Assembly (NCBI GenBank): GCA_902605035.1
Contig: CACLBB010000008.1
Coordinates: forward strand, 1 to 64,000
Length of the DNA: 64,000 bases
DNA from: an uncultured Pelagibacteraceae bacterium
Lineage (GTDB): Bacteria; Pseudomonadota; Alphaproteobacteria; Pelagibacterales; Pelagibacteraceae
Direction of reading: 5' to 3'
Position numbers and translations under genes: made by a program. This document shows, one piece after another, positions 8,231 through 16,229 of this stretch (its first letter is position 1; every line of letters begins with the position of its first letter). The notes under the pieces were generated by a model. The model was not told the DNA's origin, made no database searches, and saw only the letters and a program-made list of their open reading frames with translations.

Positions 8231-9287
8231 TATTTACCAATCTGTTATTTTGATCAAAATATAAAAACTCATCTGTGTTCATATATAATTTAGTATCTTC
8301 TCCAACATTTTTTTGTTGAGTTCCATTAGATAATGAAACCCAGTTTAAATTTCCATTAGTAAAGTGTATTAAGCTTTCTGATCCACTAAGTTCAGAAATT
8401 TGAACTTTACCATTAATTTCAACTGAGTTATTTCCCTCTTTATAAGTGGTAATGTTATGAGGTCTTATACCTATTTTATAAGTACCATCTTTAATTTTTG
8501 CTGCTGATTTCCATTGAACATTATTATCTGTAAATTTACAATTTTCTCCACTTTTTGTGACCTCAGCTATGTTCATTGGTGGATCGCTAAAAACTTTAGC
8601 TGAAACTAAATTTTCAGGTTTATTATAAACTTCTAAAGTTTTTCCGTATTGGATTATCTTGCCTTCTAATAATGTTGCTGTGTTTCCTCCTATCATTAAA
8701 GCATCAGATGGCTCTGTTGTTGCATAAACAACTATACAATCTCTATCTTCAAATAATTTCGGCAGTTCTTCTCTTAGCTCTTCTCTAAGTTTAAAATCTA
8801 AGTTTGCCAAAGGTTCGTCTAATAAAATTAAATCAGAGTCCTTTACTAAAGCTCTTGCCAAAGCTGTTCTTTGTTGTTGACCACCTGATAATTCATCAGG
8901 TTTTTTATTTAACATTGCAGATAATTTTAAAAGTTCAGCTACTTTGCCAACTCTTTGTTTAATTTCATCTGTTTTAACACCCGTTATTGTTAATGGAGAT
9001 GCAATATTCTCATACACAGTATAATTTGGATAATTTATAAATTGCTGATAAACCATCGAACAATTTCTCTTTTGAACCTTCAAGCCAGTAACGTTTTCTC
9101 CATTAAACCATATCTCTCCTGAGGTAGGTTTGTCCAACCCGGCCATTATTTGCATTAATGTTGTCTTCCCTGCTAAGGTTGATCCAAGAAGTACATTTAT
9201 AGTATTTTTTTCTAATCTAAGACTTGTAGGATAAATATGAGTGGCTATTCCAACTTTTTTTTCTATTTTTTTTAATTCTAGACTCAT
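8223..9287 (-). CDS. glpS: Glycerol ABC transporter ATPase lacking the switch histidine
   Basis: 354 residues with an ABC domain and a C-terminal TOBE-like domain. Walker A is GSTLAGKTT (35-43), the signature is canonical LSGGQ (133-137), and Walker B is LILLDEP with D-loop ANLD. At the H-loop, where relatives read THDQ, this protein reads ATTEPSDA, so Thr191 stands in place of the catalytic histidine. GlpS and GlpT differ throughout, so they are an obligate pair rather than a recent duplication. The gene follows a terminator-like hairpin that separates it from glpV. Confidence 0.9.
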   Translation of the reverse strand: MSLELKKIEKKVGIATHIYPTSLRLEKNTINVLLGSTLAGKTTLMQIMAGLDKPTSGEIWFNGENVTGLKVQKRNCSMVYQQFINYPNYTVYENIASPLTITGVKTDEIKQRVGKVAELLKLSAMLNKKPDELSGGQQQRTALARALVKDSDLILLDEPLANLDFKLREELREELPKLFEDRDCIVVYATTEPSDALMIGGNTATLLEGKIIQYGKTLEVYNKPENLVSAKVFSDPPMNIAEVTKSGENCKFTDNNVQWKSAAKIKDGTYKIGIRPHNITTYKEGNNSVEINGKVQISELSGSESLIHFTNGNLNWVSLSNGTQQKNVGEDTKLYMNTDEFLYFDQNNRLVNNG

Positions 9288-9308
9288 AATTTAAAATTTA
9301 GTTTTAAA

Positions 9309-9335
9309 AAAAGGGGGCAGCAAGTGCCCCCTTTT
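9309..9335 (-). terminator. Hairpin terminator/attenuator between glpV and glpS
   Basis: On the transcribed strand AAAAGGGGGCA pairs with TGCCCCCTTTT (11 base pairs, five-base loop), followed by a run of seven T. The five consecutive G:C pairs stand out in this AT-rich region. It lies 20 bases after the glpV stop and before the ATPase genes, as in many ABC operons where partial termination gives more binding protein than membrane subunits. Stabilisation of the upstream mRNA end is an alternative role. Confidence 0.85.
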
Positions 9336-9355
9336 CAATTTAGATTAACCTCTTA

Positions 9356-11071
9356 CTATTTCCAAGCTTTCGCGTATGGAACAGTTTTACCTTGAGGTTT
9401 CTCATCACGTTTAGCTTTTGGTGAACCTTTCTTATTTAACCAAAAAGAAGCTTCTCTTGGTTTATTAAGTCTTGGTCCACATCCACCGTATGCATTGCTA
9501 CCTTTATCAGCAGCTTCCATACGAGACATAACTAAGTCCATCTCTTCAGCAAGACGATCCATAGCTTGTTGTGGAGTAAACGCACCTGAGTTTACATCTC
9601 CAATTTGTTGCCACCAGATTTGTGCTAGTTTCGGATAATCCGGAACGTTTACACCTGTTGGTGACCAAATATTTCTGTTGTTTGATCTGTAGAACTCAAC
9701 AAGTCCACCAAGTGCTGGTGCTCTTTCTGTGAAAGATTTGTGGTCTATTGAACTATCTCTAATGATAGTTAAACCTACGTGACTTTTCTTAAGGTCTACT
9801 GTTTTTGATACAACGAATTGAGCGTACAACCAAGCAGCTTTTCTATTTTTAACTGGTGTAGACTTAAATAAAGTCCATGATCCAGCATCTTGATATCCAA
9901 GCTTCATGCCTTCTTCCCAATAAGGTCCTTTTGGTGACGGACCCATTCTCCATAACGGCATACCGTTAGCATCAACAACTTTGTTATTAGGATTTTTTCC
10001 TACTAAAGAAGCTGTGAAAGCTGTGTACCAGAATATTTGCTGAGCAACGTTTCCAGAAGATAGTGACGGTAGAGACTGATAGAAGTCCATAGCCGCAGCA
10101 CCTGGAGGTGCGTAGTTTCTTAACCACTCATCCCATTTTCTGATTGCGTATACAGCAGCAGGACCATTAGCAGCTCCACCTCTTGTTACTGAAGCTCCAA
10201 CAGGGTTACAAGAACCTTTTTCCATTCTTATTCCCCACTCGTCCACTGGTATTCCATTAGGTTTTCCAACATCACCTGCTCCAGCCATTGATAACCACGC
10301 GTCAGTCATTCTCCAACCTAAGTCAGGAGCTCTTTTACCGTAGTCCATGTGACCATAAATTCTAACACCGTCAATATTTTTCACATCTTCTGAGAAATAT
10401 TTAGCGATGTCTTCATAAGCAGACCAATTTAATGGCACACCTAAATCGTATCCATATTTGGCTTTAAAACCTTTTTTGATTTCAGGTCTGTCAAACCAAT
10501 CTTTTCTAAACCAATAAAGGTTAGCGAATTGTTGGTCAGGCATTTGGTATAAGTCGCCATCTGGACCTGTAGTAAACTGTTTACCAATGAAATCATCTAA
10601 ATCTAAAGTTGGTAAAGTAACATCTTTACCTTCTCCAGCCATCCATTTAGTTAAGTTTACAGCTTGTTGCATTCTAGCGTGTGTACCGATTAAATCAGAG
10701 TCGTTGATATAAGCATCGTAAATACTTACGTTAGTTTGCATTTGAGTTTGCACAGCCATTACTACATCACCTTCACCAAGTAACTGGTGATTAACTTTAA
10801 TCCCAGTAATTTCTTCAAAAGCTTTAGTTAAAACCTTTGATTCATACTCGTGTGTCGGAATAGTTTCAGATAAAACTTTGATAGACATTCCTTTGAATGG
10901 CTTCGCAGCATCTTGGAACCATTTTAGTTCTTTAACTCTCTCTTTTTTAGATAGAGTAGAAAGACTAAATTCTCCACTTGCCCACTTTTCTATTGCATTA
11001 GCAAATAGAGAAGTTGATAGAAGAGACGATGTAACAGCAACAGCTATTATAGTTTTCAATGTTTTAAACAT
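9356..11071 (-). CDS. glpV: Periplasmic glycerol-binding protein
   Basis: 571 residues, large for a solute-binding protein and matching the size of rhizobial GlpV. A signal peptide spans about residues 1-25 (cut near LFA|NA). The mature protein has the extracellular solute-binding layout, with aromatic-rich regions such as NLYWFRKDWF that can line a polyol site. A strong ribosome site (GGGGGA) lies 6 bases before the ATG, consistent with high expression. Its codon use is noticeably less AT-biased than its neighbours, also typical of abundant binding proteins. Substrate assignment rests on cluster order and the adjacent glpK. Confidence 0.88.
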   Translation of the reverse strand: MFKTLKTIIAVAVTSSLLSTSLFANAIEKWASGEFSLSTLSKKERVKELKWFQDAAKPFKGMSIKVLSETIPTHEYESKVLTKAFEEITGIKVNHQLLGEGDVVMAVQTQMQTNVSIYDAYINDSDLIGTHARMQQAVNLTKWMAGEGKDVTLPTLDLDDFIGKQFTTGPDGDLYQMPDQQFANLYWFRKDWFDRPEIKKGFKAKYGYDLGVPLNWSAYEDIAKYFSEDVKNIDGVRIYGHMDYGKRAPDLGWRMTDAWLSMAGAGDVGKPNGIPVDEWGIRMEKGSCNPVGASVTRGGAANGPAAVYAIRKWDEWLRNYAPPGAAAMDFYQSLPSLSSGNVAQQIFWYTAFTASLVGKNPNNKVVDANGMPLWRMGPSPKGPYWEEGMKLGYQDAGSWTLFKSTPVKNRKAAWLYAQFVVSKTVDLKKSHVGLTIIRDSSIDHKSFTERAPALGGLVEFYRSNNRNIWSPTGVNVPDYPKLAQIWWQQIGDVNSGAFTPQQAMDRLAEEMDLVMSRMEAADKGSNAYGGCGPRLNKPREASFWLNKKGSPKAKRDEKPQGKTVPYAKAWK

Positions 11072-11166
11072 TAATTCCCCCGTTGTTGTTTATTAATTTC
11101 TTAATTGAAACAAAATCTAACAAAATTGTACAGATGTTTCTTTGGTATATACAACTAGAGATTGAT

Positions 11167-12648
11167 TTAATTAATTAATGTTCTTTTAATTGCTGTAGAC
11201 CAACCTTTTATTAAAAAATTTCTTTTCTTTAGTTTCATTTTTGGTGAAAATTTTTTATCTATTTGCCAATTTTGAGAAATATCTTTCAAAGATTTGTATA
11301 CGCCTATTTTTAATCCAGCCATAAAAGCAGCTCCTGCAGCTGTTGTTTCTTGAACTTTCGGCCTAAGAACTTTTACATTTACAACATCTGATAAAAATTG
11401 TGAAAACCAATTATTCATGACCATTCCTCCATCAACTTTTACTATTTTTGGTCTCAATCCATCATGTTTCATTGCTTCAAATAGATCGTAAGTTTGATAA
11501 GCTACTGCTTCTATTGTAGCTCTTATTATTTCTTCAGGACTTGTGTCTCTTGTTATGCCGCTTAATACACCTCTAGAATTTGCATTCCAGTGTGGTGCTC
11601 CAAGCCCAGTAAATGCAGGAACTAAATAAATTCCGTTATTATCTTTAAGTTTCTTGATAATTTTTTCAGTCTCGGGAGCTTTTTTAAAAAATTTCATTCT
11701 ATCCCTTAACCATTGAACACCCGCGCCTGCTATAAAAATTGACCCTTCCATAGCATAAGTTGTTTTATTATTAATTCTATATGCAATTGTGGTTAACAAT
11801 CTATTTTTTGAAAAAATCTTTTTATGGCCAGTATTAAGCAAAACAAACGCGCCTGTTCCATAGGTGCTTTTTAGAGTACCTGGTTCAAAACAACATTGAC
11901 CTATAGTAGCCGATTGCTGATCTCCAACAACACCATTTATTGGTATTGATATGCCAGTAATTGTTTGATGAGTATAGCCATAGTCGTCAGCACAATCTTT
12001 TACTTCGGGTAGGATATGTTTCTTGATTCTTAAAAGTCTTAAAATTGCATCATCCCATTTATTAGATGATATGTTAAAAATCATAGTTCTGCTAGCATTG
12101 GTAGCATCAGTTGCATGCACTTTGCCTTTAGTAAGCTTCCAGATCAAAAAGCTATCAATCGTTCCAAATAACAATTGTTTTTTATTCATTAGCTTTTTAG
12201 CTTTTGGAACATTATCTAAGATCCATTTGATTTTTGTTCCAGAAAAATATGAATCAATTAATAAACCAGTTTTATTAAAAATCATCGTATCTTTATTTTG
12301 TTTTCTTAATTTCTTACAAAACTCTTCTTGTCTTCTGTCTTGCCAAACAATTGCCTTATAAACAGTCTTTCCAGTTTTTTTATCCCATAAGACTGTTGTT
12401 TCTCTTTGATTTGTAATCCCTATACTTAAAATTTTACCTCTTAATTTTTTGGCTTTAGCAATTACATCTTTTAATGTTTTAATAGAAGTTTTCCAAATCT
12501 CATCTGGATCATGTTCTACCCAACCGCTTTTAGGAAAATATTGAGTAAATTCTTTTTGTACTGAGTAAACAGGTTTTCCTCTTAGGTCGAATAAAATCGA
12601 TCTATTTGATGTAGTACCTGCATCAATCGAAATTATAAATTTTTTCAT
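11167..12648 (-). CDS. glpK: Glycerol kinase
   Basis: 493 residues with FGGY-kinase motifs: DAGTTSNRS phosphate loop at the N-terminus, GWVEHDP, TNQRETTVLWD and WQDRR (the glycerol-contacting region), GVVGDQQSA, and VDGGMVMNNWF near the C-terminus. It phosphorylates glycerol to sn-glycerol 3-phosphate with ATP, trapping it inside. It starts one base after the SHOCT gene. A 95-base gap follows before glpV, the only sizeable break in the run and a possible site for a secondary promoter for the transporter. Confidence 0.95.
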   Translation of the reverse strand: MKKFIISIDAGTTSNRSILFDLRGKPVYSVQKEFTQYFPKSGWVEHDPDEIWKTSIKTLKDVIAKAKKLRGKILSIGITNQRETTVLWDKKTGKTVYKAIVWQDRRQEEFCKKLRKQNKDTMIFNKTGLLIDSYFSGTKIKWILDNVPKAKKLMNKKQLLFGTIDSFLIWKLTKGKVHATDATNASRTMIFNISSNKWDDAILRLLRIKKHILPEVKDCADDYGYTHQTITGISIPINGVVGDQQSATIGQCCFEPGTLKSTYGTGAFVLLNTGHKKIFSKNRLLTTIAYRINNKTTYAMEGSIFIAGAGVQWLRDRMKFFKKAPETEKIIKKLKDNNGIYLVPAFTGLGAPHWNANSRGVLSGITRDTSPEEIIRATIEAVAYQTYDLFEAMKHDGLRPKIVKVDGGMVMNNWFSQFLSDVVNVKVLRPKVQETTAAGAAFMAGLKIGVYKSLKDISQNWQIDKKFSPKMKLKKRNFLIKGWSTAIKRTLIN

Positions 12649-12649
12649 A

Positions 12650-12838
12650 TTATTTATTCAAAATTTTTTTTTTTTCTTTTTCATATTCATATCCACTCAA
12701 TACACCAGACTTATAAAGATCCTGTAAAATTTTGAGTTGATCAGAAATATTAGTAGTAGCTTTTAAATCTTGGTTATCATTAGCCAATAATTTTGAATGA
12801 ATAAATAATATAAAAAATATTATCAAAAATTTTTTCAT
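12650..12838 (-). CDS. Small secreted protein with a SHOCT-type C-terminal helix pair
   Basis: 62 residues. Residues 1-19 are a signal peptide (cut near LLA|ND), followed by a short linker. The C-terminal segment LKILQDLYKSGVLSGYEYEK then Lys-rich residues matches the SHOCT pattern (two short helices around a G-[IV]-[LI]-[ST] turn). SHOCT segments often end membrane or secreted proteins and may mediate oligomerisation. Here the domain forms nearly the whole mature protein. It overlaps the upstream hydrolase by 4 bases and lies one base from glpK. Its function is unknown. Confidence 0.72.
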   Translation of the reverse strand: MKKFLIIFFILFIHSKLLANDNQDLKATTNISDQLKILQDLYKSGVLSGYEYEKEKKKILNK

Positions 12839-13770
12839 GAAATTCTACCTTCAATATATTTTAATATTTCAGTATTATAATATTGAAAACATAAACCTTG
12901 GTTCATTTCGTGGCCTGGATTTTTTCTAGCTGAAATATTTTCTTGCCAATTATCTCCTTTTACGACACAAGACTTTCCATTAATTTTATAATCTTCAGAA
13001 ATGACAATTCTTTTTACTCCTGGCACTTCTTCCAACCAATCAGACAACAATCCTTCCCACTTATCTTTAGGATGTGTGAAAGCTAAAACGGGAACATTAT
13101 TTGATTTTTTAATTTTATTAATTTGTCTTTCTCTTAGTTCAGCAGGACCTGGGTTTTTCTTGGCAAATTTAGCTAAAGCTGCTTCAGGACCAACTTTTTT
13201 TACTTTGTATTTAGAAGAAAGTTTTCCAAAACATGCTTGCATGTATGATATACCTCCACCTACTTTATTAGGGTGAGCAGATAGTAACATTAAGGTTAAT
13301 AGTCCTCCACAAGAATGACCTGAAATAATGATTTGTTTTCTTGGTACGCCCATAGTTACAAATTTTTCAACTAATTCTAAATTTTTTTCAACTCGTTTAT
13401 CTAATTTATGTTTGCCTACATAAGGAGTTTTTGATTTCCACCAACTTTTTTTCAGCGACATGTCTCCAGCAAAATCATTTGAACAAAAATTATAAACCAT
13501 AATTTTTTTACCATTTATTTCCTCATCTACTAATGAGGCTTGATTATTTATTTGATTAACCCATATACATTCATTCTTTTTAGCTCTATCGTTGGTATTT
13601 TGTCCATGATTATAAATAATTATAATTTTATTTTTAGGATCGATTATCTCAATACCACTTTTTACTTGTGATTGCTTATTAATAAACCCACTGATAAGTA
13701 TTTTACCATTAGCATACGAAAAATTAGATATTAGAATATTTAATATTAAAATTGTAATAATCTTTTTCAT
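12835..13770 (-). CDS. Secreted alpha/beta hydrolase (dienelactone hydrolase/esterase-like)
   Basis: 311 residues from the ATG at 13770, chosen because it gives an ATGA overlap with gpsA and puts MKKIITILIL at the start of a proper signal peptide; an upstream ATG at 13785 would add five residues. The alpha/beta-hydrolase motifs are IIIIYNHGQN (oxyanion region), GHSCGG with nucleophile Ser153, and a late NPGHE that could supply the histidine. It would act in the periplasm on an ester or related bond. Its place between gpsA and glpK suggests, but does not prove, release of glycerol-containing substrates. Confidence 0.8.
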   Translation of the reverse strand: MKKIITILILNILISNFSYANGKILISGFINKQSQVKSGIEIIDPKNKIIIIYNHGQNTNDRAKKNECIWVNQINNQASLVDEEINGKKIMVYNFCSNDFAGDMSLKKSWWKSKTPYVGKHKLDKRVEKNLELVEKFVTMGVPRKQIIISGHSCGGLLTLMLLSAHPNKVGGGISYMQACFGKLSSKYKVKKVGPEAALAKFAKKNPGPAELRERQINKIKKSNNVPVLAFTHPKDKWEGLLSDWLEEVPGVKRIVISEDYKINGKSCVVKGDNWQENISARKNPGHEMNQGLCFQYYNTEILKYIEGRIS

Positions 13771-14813
13771 CTGAATAGCTCCCAATTAAGTTCGAGTTCT
13801 TTATCTTCAATAATTGCATTAATCATAGCAAGCATCAAAGGTAATTTTTTATTATCAAAATCTTGATTTACTTTTTTTCCTATTTCCATTGCCAAATCTG
13901 CTCCTTCTATAGTTGTTTTTTCCATTTTGTTTTTTTTAGCCTCAGAAAATGTTAAACCTTGTCCTATATAAGAGCCCATTTTAGCATTTCTTCCTCCTCC
14001 CGAGCTTACATATAAATCACCTAGGCCGGCCAATCCCTTTACAGTTTCTTTTTTGCCTTTTAGATGTTCTACAAATACTTCCATTTCATATATTGACTGT
14101 TTTATTAGAGCAGATGATGTATTTAAATAATTTTTTTCACGAATTTCCTCTGATGCATTTTTACTACATAACCCTTTAGCTGCTCCAACAGCCATAGAGA
14201 AAATGTTTTTAATTGCCGCAGAAACCTCTACACCGTTTAAATCCTCAGAATAAGAAGGATGGTAATAATTAGTATTTAACATATTGGAAATTTCTTTAGC
14301 AGTTTGAATATTATTGTTAGCTATCACTACGCTACTATGGATTCTATTAGCTAAACCGGCAGCTAAACATGGTCCACCTACTGCAGAAATATTTATTTTA
14401 GATAGTCCTTCTTTTGATAGTAATCTTTTTATTTTATCAACTAAAAGTTCATATTCATTTTTATATATACTTAAGCCTTTGGTTAACAATAAAATTTTTG
14501 GCACTTCTTTGTTTTTAAAAATTCGAACAAGTTGTTCAGCTGCCCATTCTATTCCTTTTGAACTTATCCCAAGTACAATTAAATCAGTTTTTGATTGAAA
14601 AAGTTTATCGAAGGTTTCAAACTTAAAAATTTTAATTCCAGTAGGAAGTTGAGTATTAATTCCTTGATGAAAATTATTATTATCTTTTATTTTATTAATA
14701 AAATCATTTTCAAGATGCGTGCCAACTATATTTGTATCATGATTATTGTCTACACAAGGAAATGAAAAAGCAGATCCCATAGCACCAGCGCCTATAATTA
14801 TTATTTTTGACAT
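13767..14813 (-). CDS. gpsA: NAD(P)-dependent glycerol-3-phosphate dehydrogenase
   Basis: 348 residues with the N-terminal nucleotide fold (IIIGAGAMGSAF), TKGL, GGPCLA, the active-site region EVSAAIKNIFSMAVGAAKG with its lysine, and GLGDLYVSSGGGRNAKMG. It interconverts sn-glycerol 3-phosphate and dihydroxyacetone phosphate. It is usually anabolic, supplying phospholipid backbone. Here it is tightly linked to glpK and a glycerol importer and no glpD is present, so a catabolic direction is plausible. The sequence is somewhat divergent from standard GpsA (SSGGGRN where TC-S--SRN is usual). Confidence 0.87.
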   Translation of the reverse strand: MSKIIIIGAGAMGSAFSFPCVDNNHDTNIVGTHLENDFINKIKDNNNFHQGINTQLPTGIKIFKFETFDKLFQSKTDLIVLGISSKGIEWAAEQLVRIFKNKEVPKILLLTKGLSIYKNEYELLVDKIKRLLSKEGLSKINISAVGGPCLAAGLANRIHSSVVIANNNIQTAKEISNMLNTNYYHPSYSEDLNGVEVSAAIKNIFSMAVGAAKGLCSKNASEEIREKNYLNTSSALIKQSIYEMEVFVEHLKGKKETVKGLAGLGDLYVSSGGGRNAKMGSYIGQGLTFSEAKKNKMEKTTIEGADLAMEIGKKVNQDFDNKKLPLMLAMINAIIEDKELELNWELFR

Positions 14814-14814
14814 G

Positions 14815-16227
14815 TTAATCTTTTAAAAAAAATTTTTTTACCAAAAGAAAAGCTGATATTAGCTCAATTTTACCAATAATCATAAACATAATAAGACTTA
14901 ATTTAGAAGATATTTGTAAATTTTCAAAATTCATTTGTTCTATTGCAAACATTCCTGATGTTGTTGTGTTGGTAATAGTTAATATAGAAAGTTTAAAAGA
15001 TTTTTCAAATCCAATATTATCAACTATTAGAATACTTGAAAGTATAAATAAACTTACAAAAAAAGAAATAAAAACTAAAAATGATATCTTAATATTTTCA
15101 TCTGTGATTTTCTTTTCTGAGGAGAATATATTTTTATTGATAACACTATTTGGGCTAATTAACTTATTTATTTCAGATGACGCTGTTTTTAAAAGAATAT
15201 ATATCCTTGTAAATTTTATTCCTGATGTATTAGATATTAAAGATCCGCCAATTATTGTTATCAATATGAAATATAAACTTAAATTATTATCAACGTTAAT
15301 CAATGCTAATCCAGAGTTGCTTAAACTACTAAGAACACTAATAATGATTTCCAAACCATCAAAATTATTGAAAGATACTAGAAGAATTAATACTATTGAT
15401 AATACAATTAAATAGAAATCTTCTTTATGTTCTCGAATAATTATTTTTTTTTGGAAAATGTTAAAGATAAGAAAAAAATTTAACATAGAAATAAGCAAAG
15501 AAATAATTAAAACTAGTTTTTGTAAGTTTGAACGAATAATTGTATTTAAGGAATCTGTTGGTAAAAATCCTCCAGTTGATACTAAACTCATACTAAGATT
15601 TAAAGAATTGTACATTCTAATTCCTGAAATATTTAATAGAATAAATATTAAGAAACTTAATATTATGTACAAAATAAATATTCTAAATAATAGATTTCTA
15701 ATATTATTTTCTGAATTAATGCCGCCATCGCCTGAATAAGTCAGTTCATTCATTTTAAAACTAAATTGCTTATTTGAAAAAATAATAATCAAAAAAAATA
15801 AAAAATATAAGCCGCCTATCCACTGTGAAGATGATCTCCAAAGTATCAAAGTTGGATCAAGATACTTTATATTGCCAAATATAGAAAATCCTGTGCTAGT
15901 CAATCCTGAAATAGCTTCAAAGAAAGAATTTGTAAAAGTAACCTGATAATTGCTAAGATAGAAAGGTAAAGATATTAAGAAACCTACCAATAAATAAACT
16001 AAAAGTATTAAAAATATTTGCTCTAAAAAATTAATCCTTCTTAAAGATTTTTTTCCGAAAAAAAAAAGAATGAAACCTATTGTAGATGAAATTATAAGAG
16101 TCGTAATATAAGAATTTATGCTTAAAAAATAATCAAAGTACGATGAATAAAGTATATTTATAAAAGATAAAATACTAATAGGAAAACAAAATAAACCTAA
16201 GTAATAACTTATACTTTTCAAATTCAT
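14815..16227 (-). CDS. trkH: Trk potassium uptake channel subunit
   Basis: 470 residues, highly hydrophobic, with the fourfold repeated membrane-pore-membrane architecture. Filter-like segments are readable: GLTSTGFSIFG, VSTGGFLPTDS, LSNSGLALIN and TNTTTSGMFA, whose glycines form the potassium selectivity filter in TrkH/KtrB channels. It works with the cytoplasmic gate TrkA encoded two bases upstream. The protein starts in the inner membrane without a cleavable signal. Confidence 0.9.
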   Translation of the reverse strand: MNLKSISYYLGLFCFPISILSFINILYSSYFDYFLSINSYITTLIISSTIGFILFFFGKKSLRRINFLEQIFLILLVYLLVGFLISLPFYLSNYQVTFTNSFFEAISGLTSTGFSIFGNIKYLDPTLILWRSSSQWIGGLYFLFFLIIIFSNKQFSFKMNELTYSGDGGINSENNIRNLLFRIFILYIILSFLIFILLNISGIRMYNSLNLSMSLVSTGGFLPTDSLNTIIRSNLQKLVLIISLLISMLNFFLIFNIFQKKIIIREHKEDFYLIVLSIVLILLVSFNNFDGLEIIISVLSSLSNSGLALINVDNNLSLYFILITIIGGSLISNTSGIKFTRIYILLKTASSEINKLISPNSVINKNIFSSEKKITDENIKISFLVFISFFVSLFILSSILIVDNIGFEKSFKLSILTITNTTTSGMFAIEQMNFENLQISSKLSLIMFMIIGKIELISAFLLVKKFFLKD

Positions 16228-16229
16228 TA

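Noticed and set aside
11072-11166. Promoter for glpV in the 95-base gap after glpK
   Set aside because: The gap is suggestive, but no convincing -35/-10 pair could be chosen among many AT-rich matches, so it is mentioned only as a possibility.
12023-12361. 112-codon frame on the plus strand opposite glpK
   Set aside because: It is contained in glycerol kinase, whose motifs run through the region; the antisense product shows only composition-driven hydrophobic stretches.
14966-15415. 150-codon open frame on the plus strand opposite trkH
   Set aside because: It lies wholly inside a strongly supported membrane-protein gene; antisense frames of Leu/Ile/Asn-rich genes stay open by composition. 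No motif, ribosome site or neighbour supports it.
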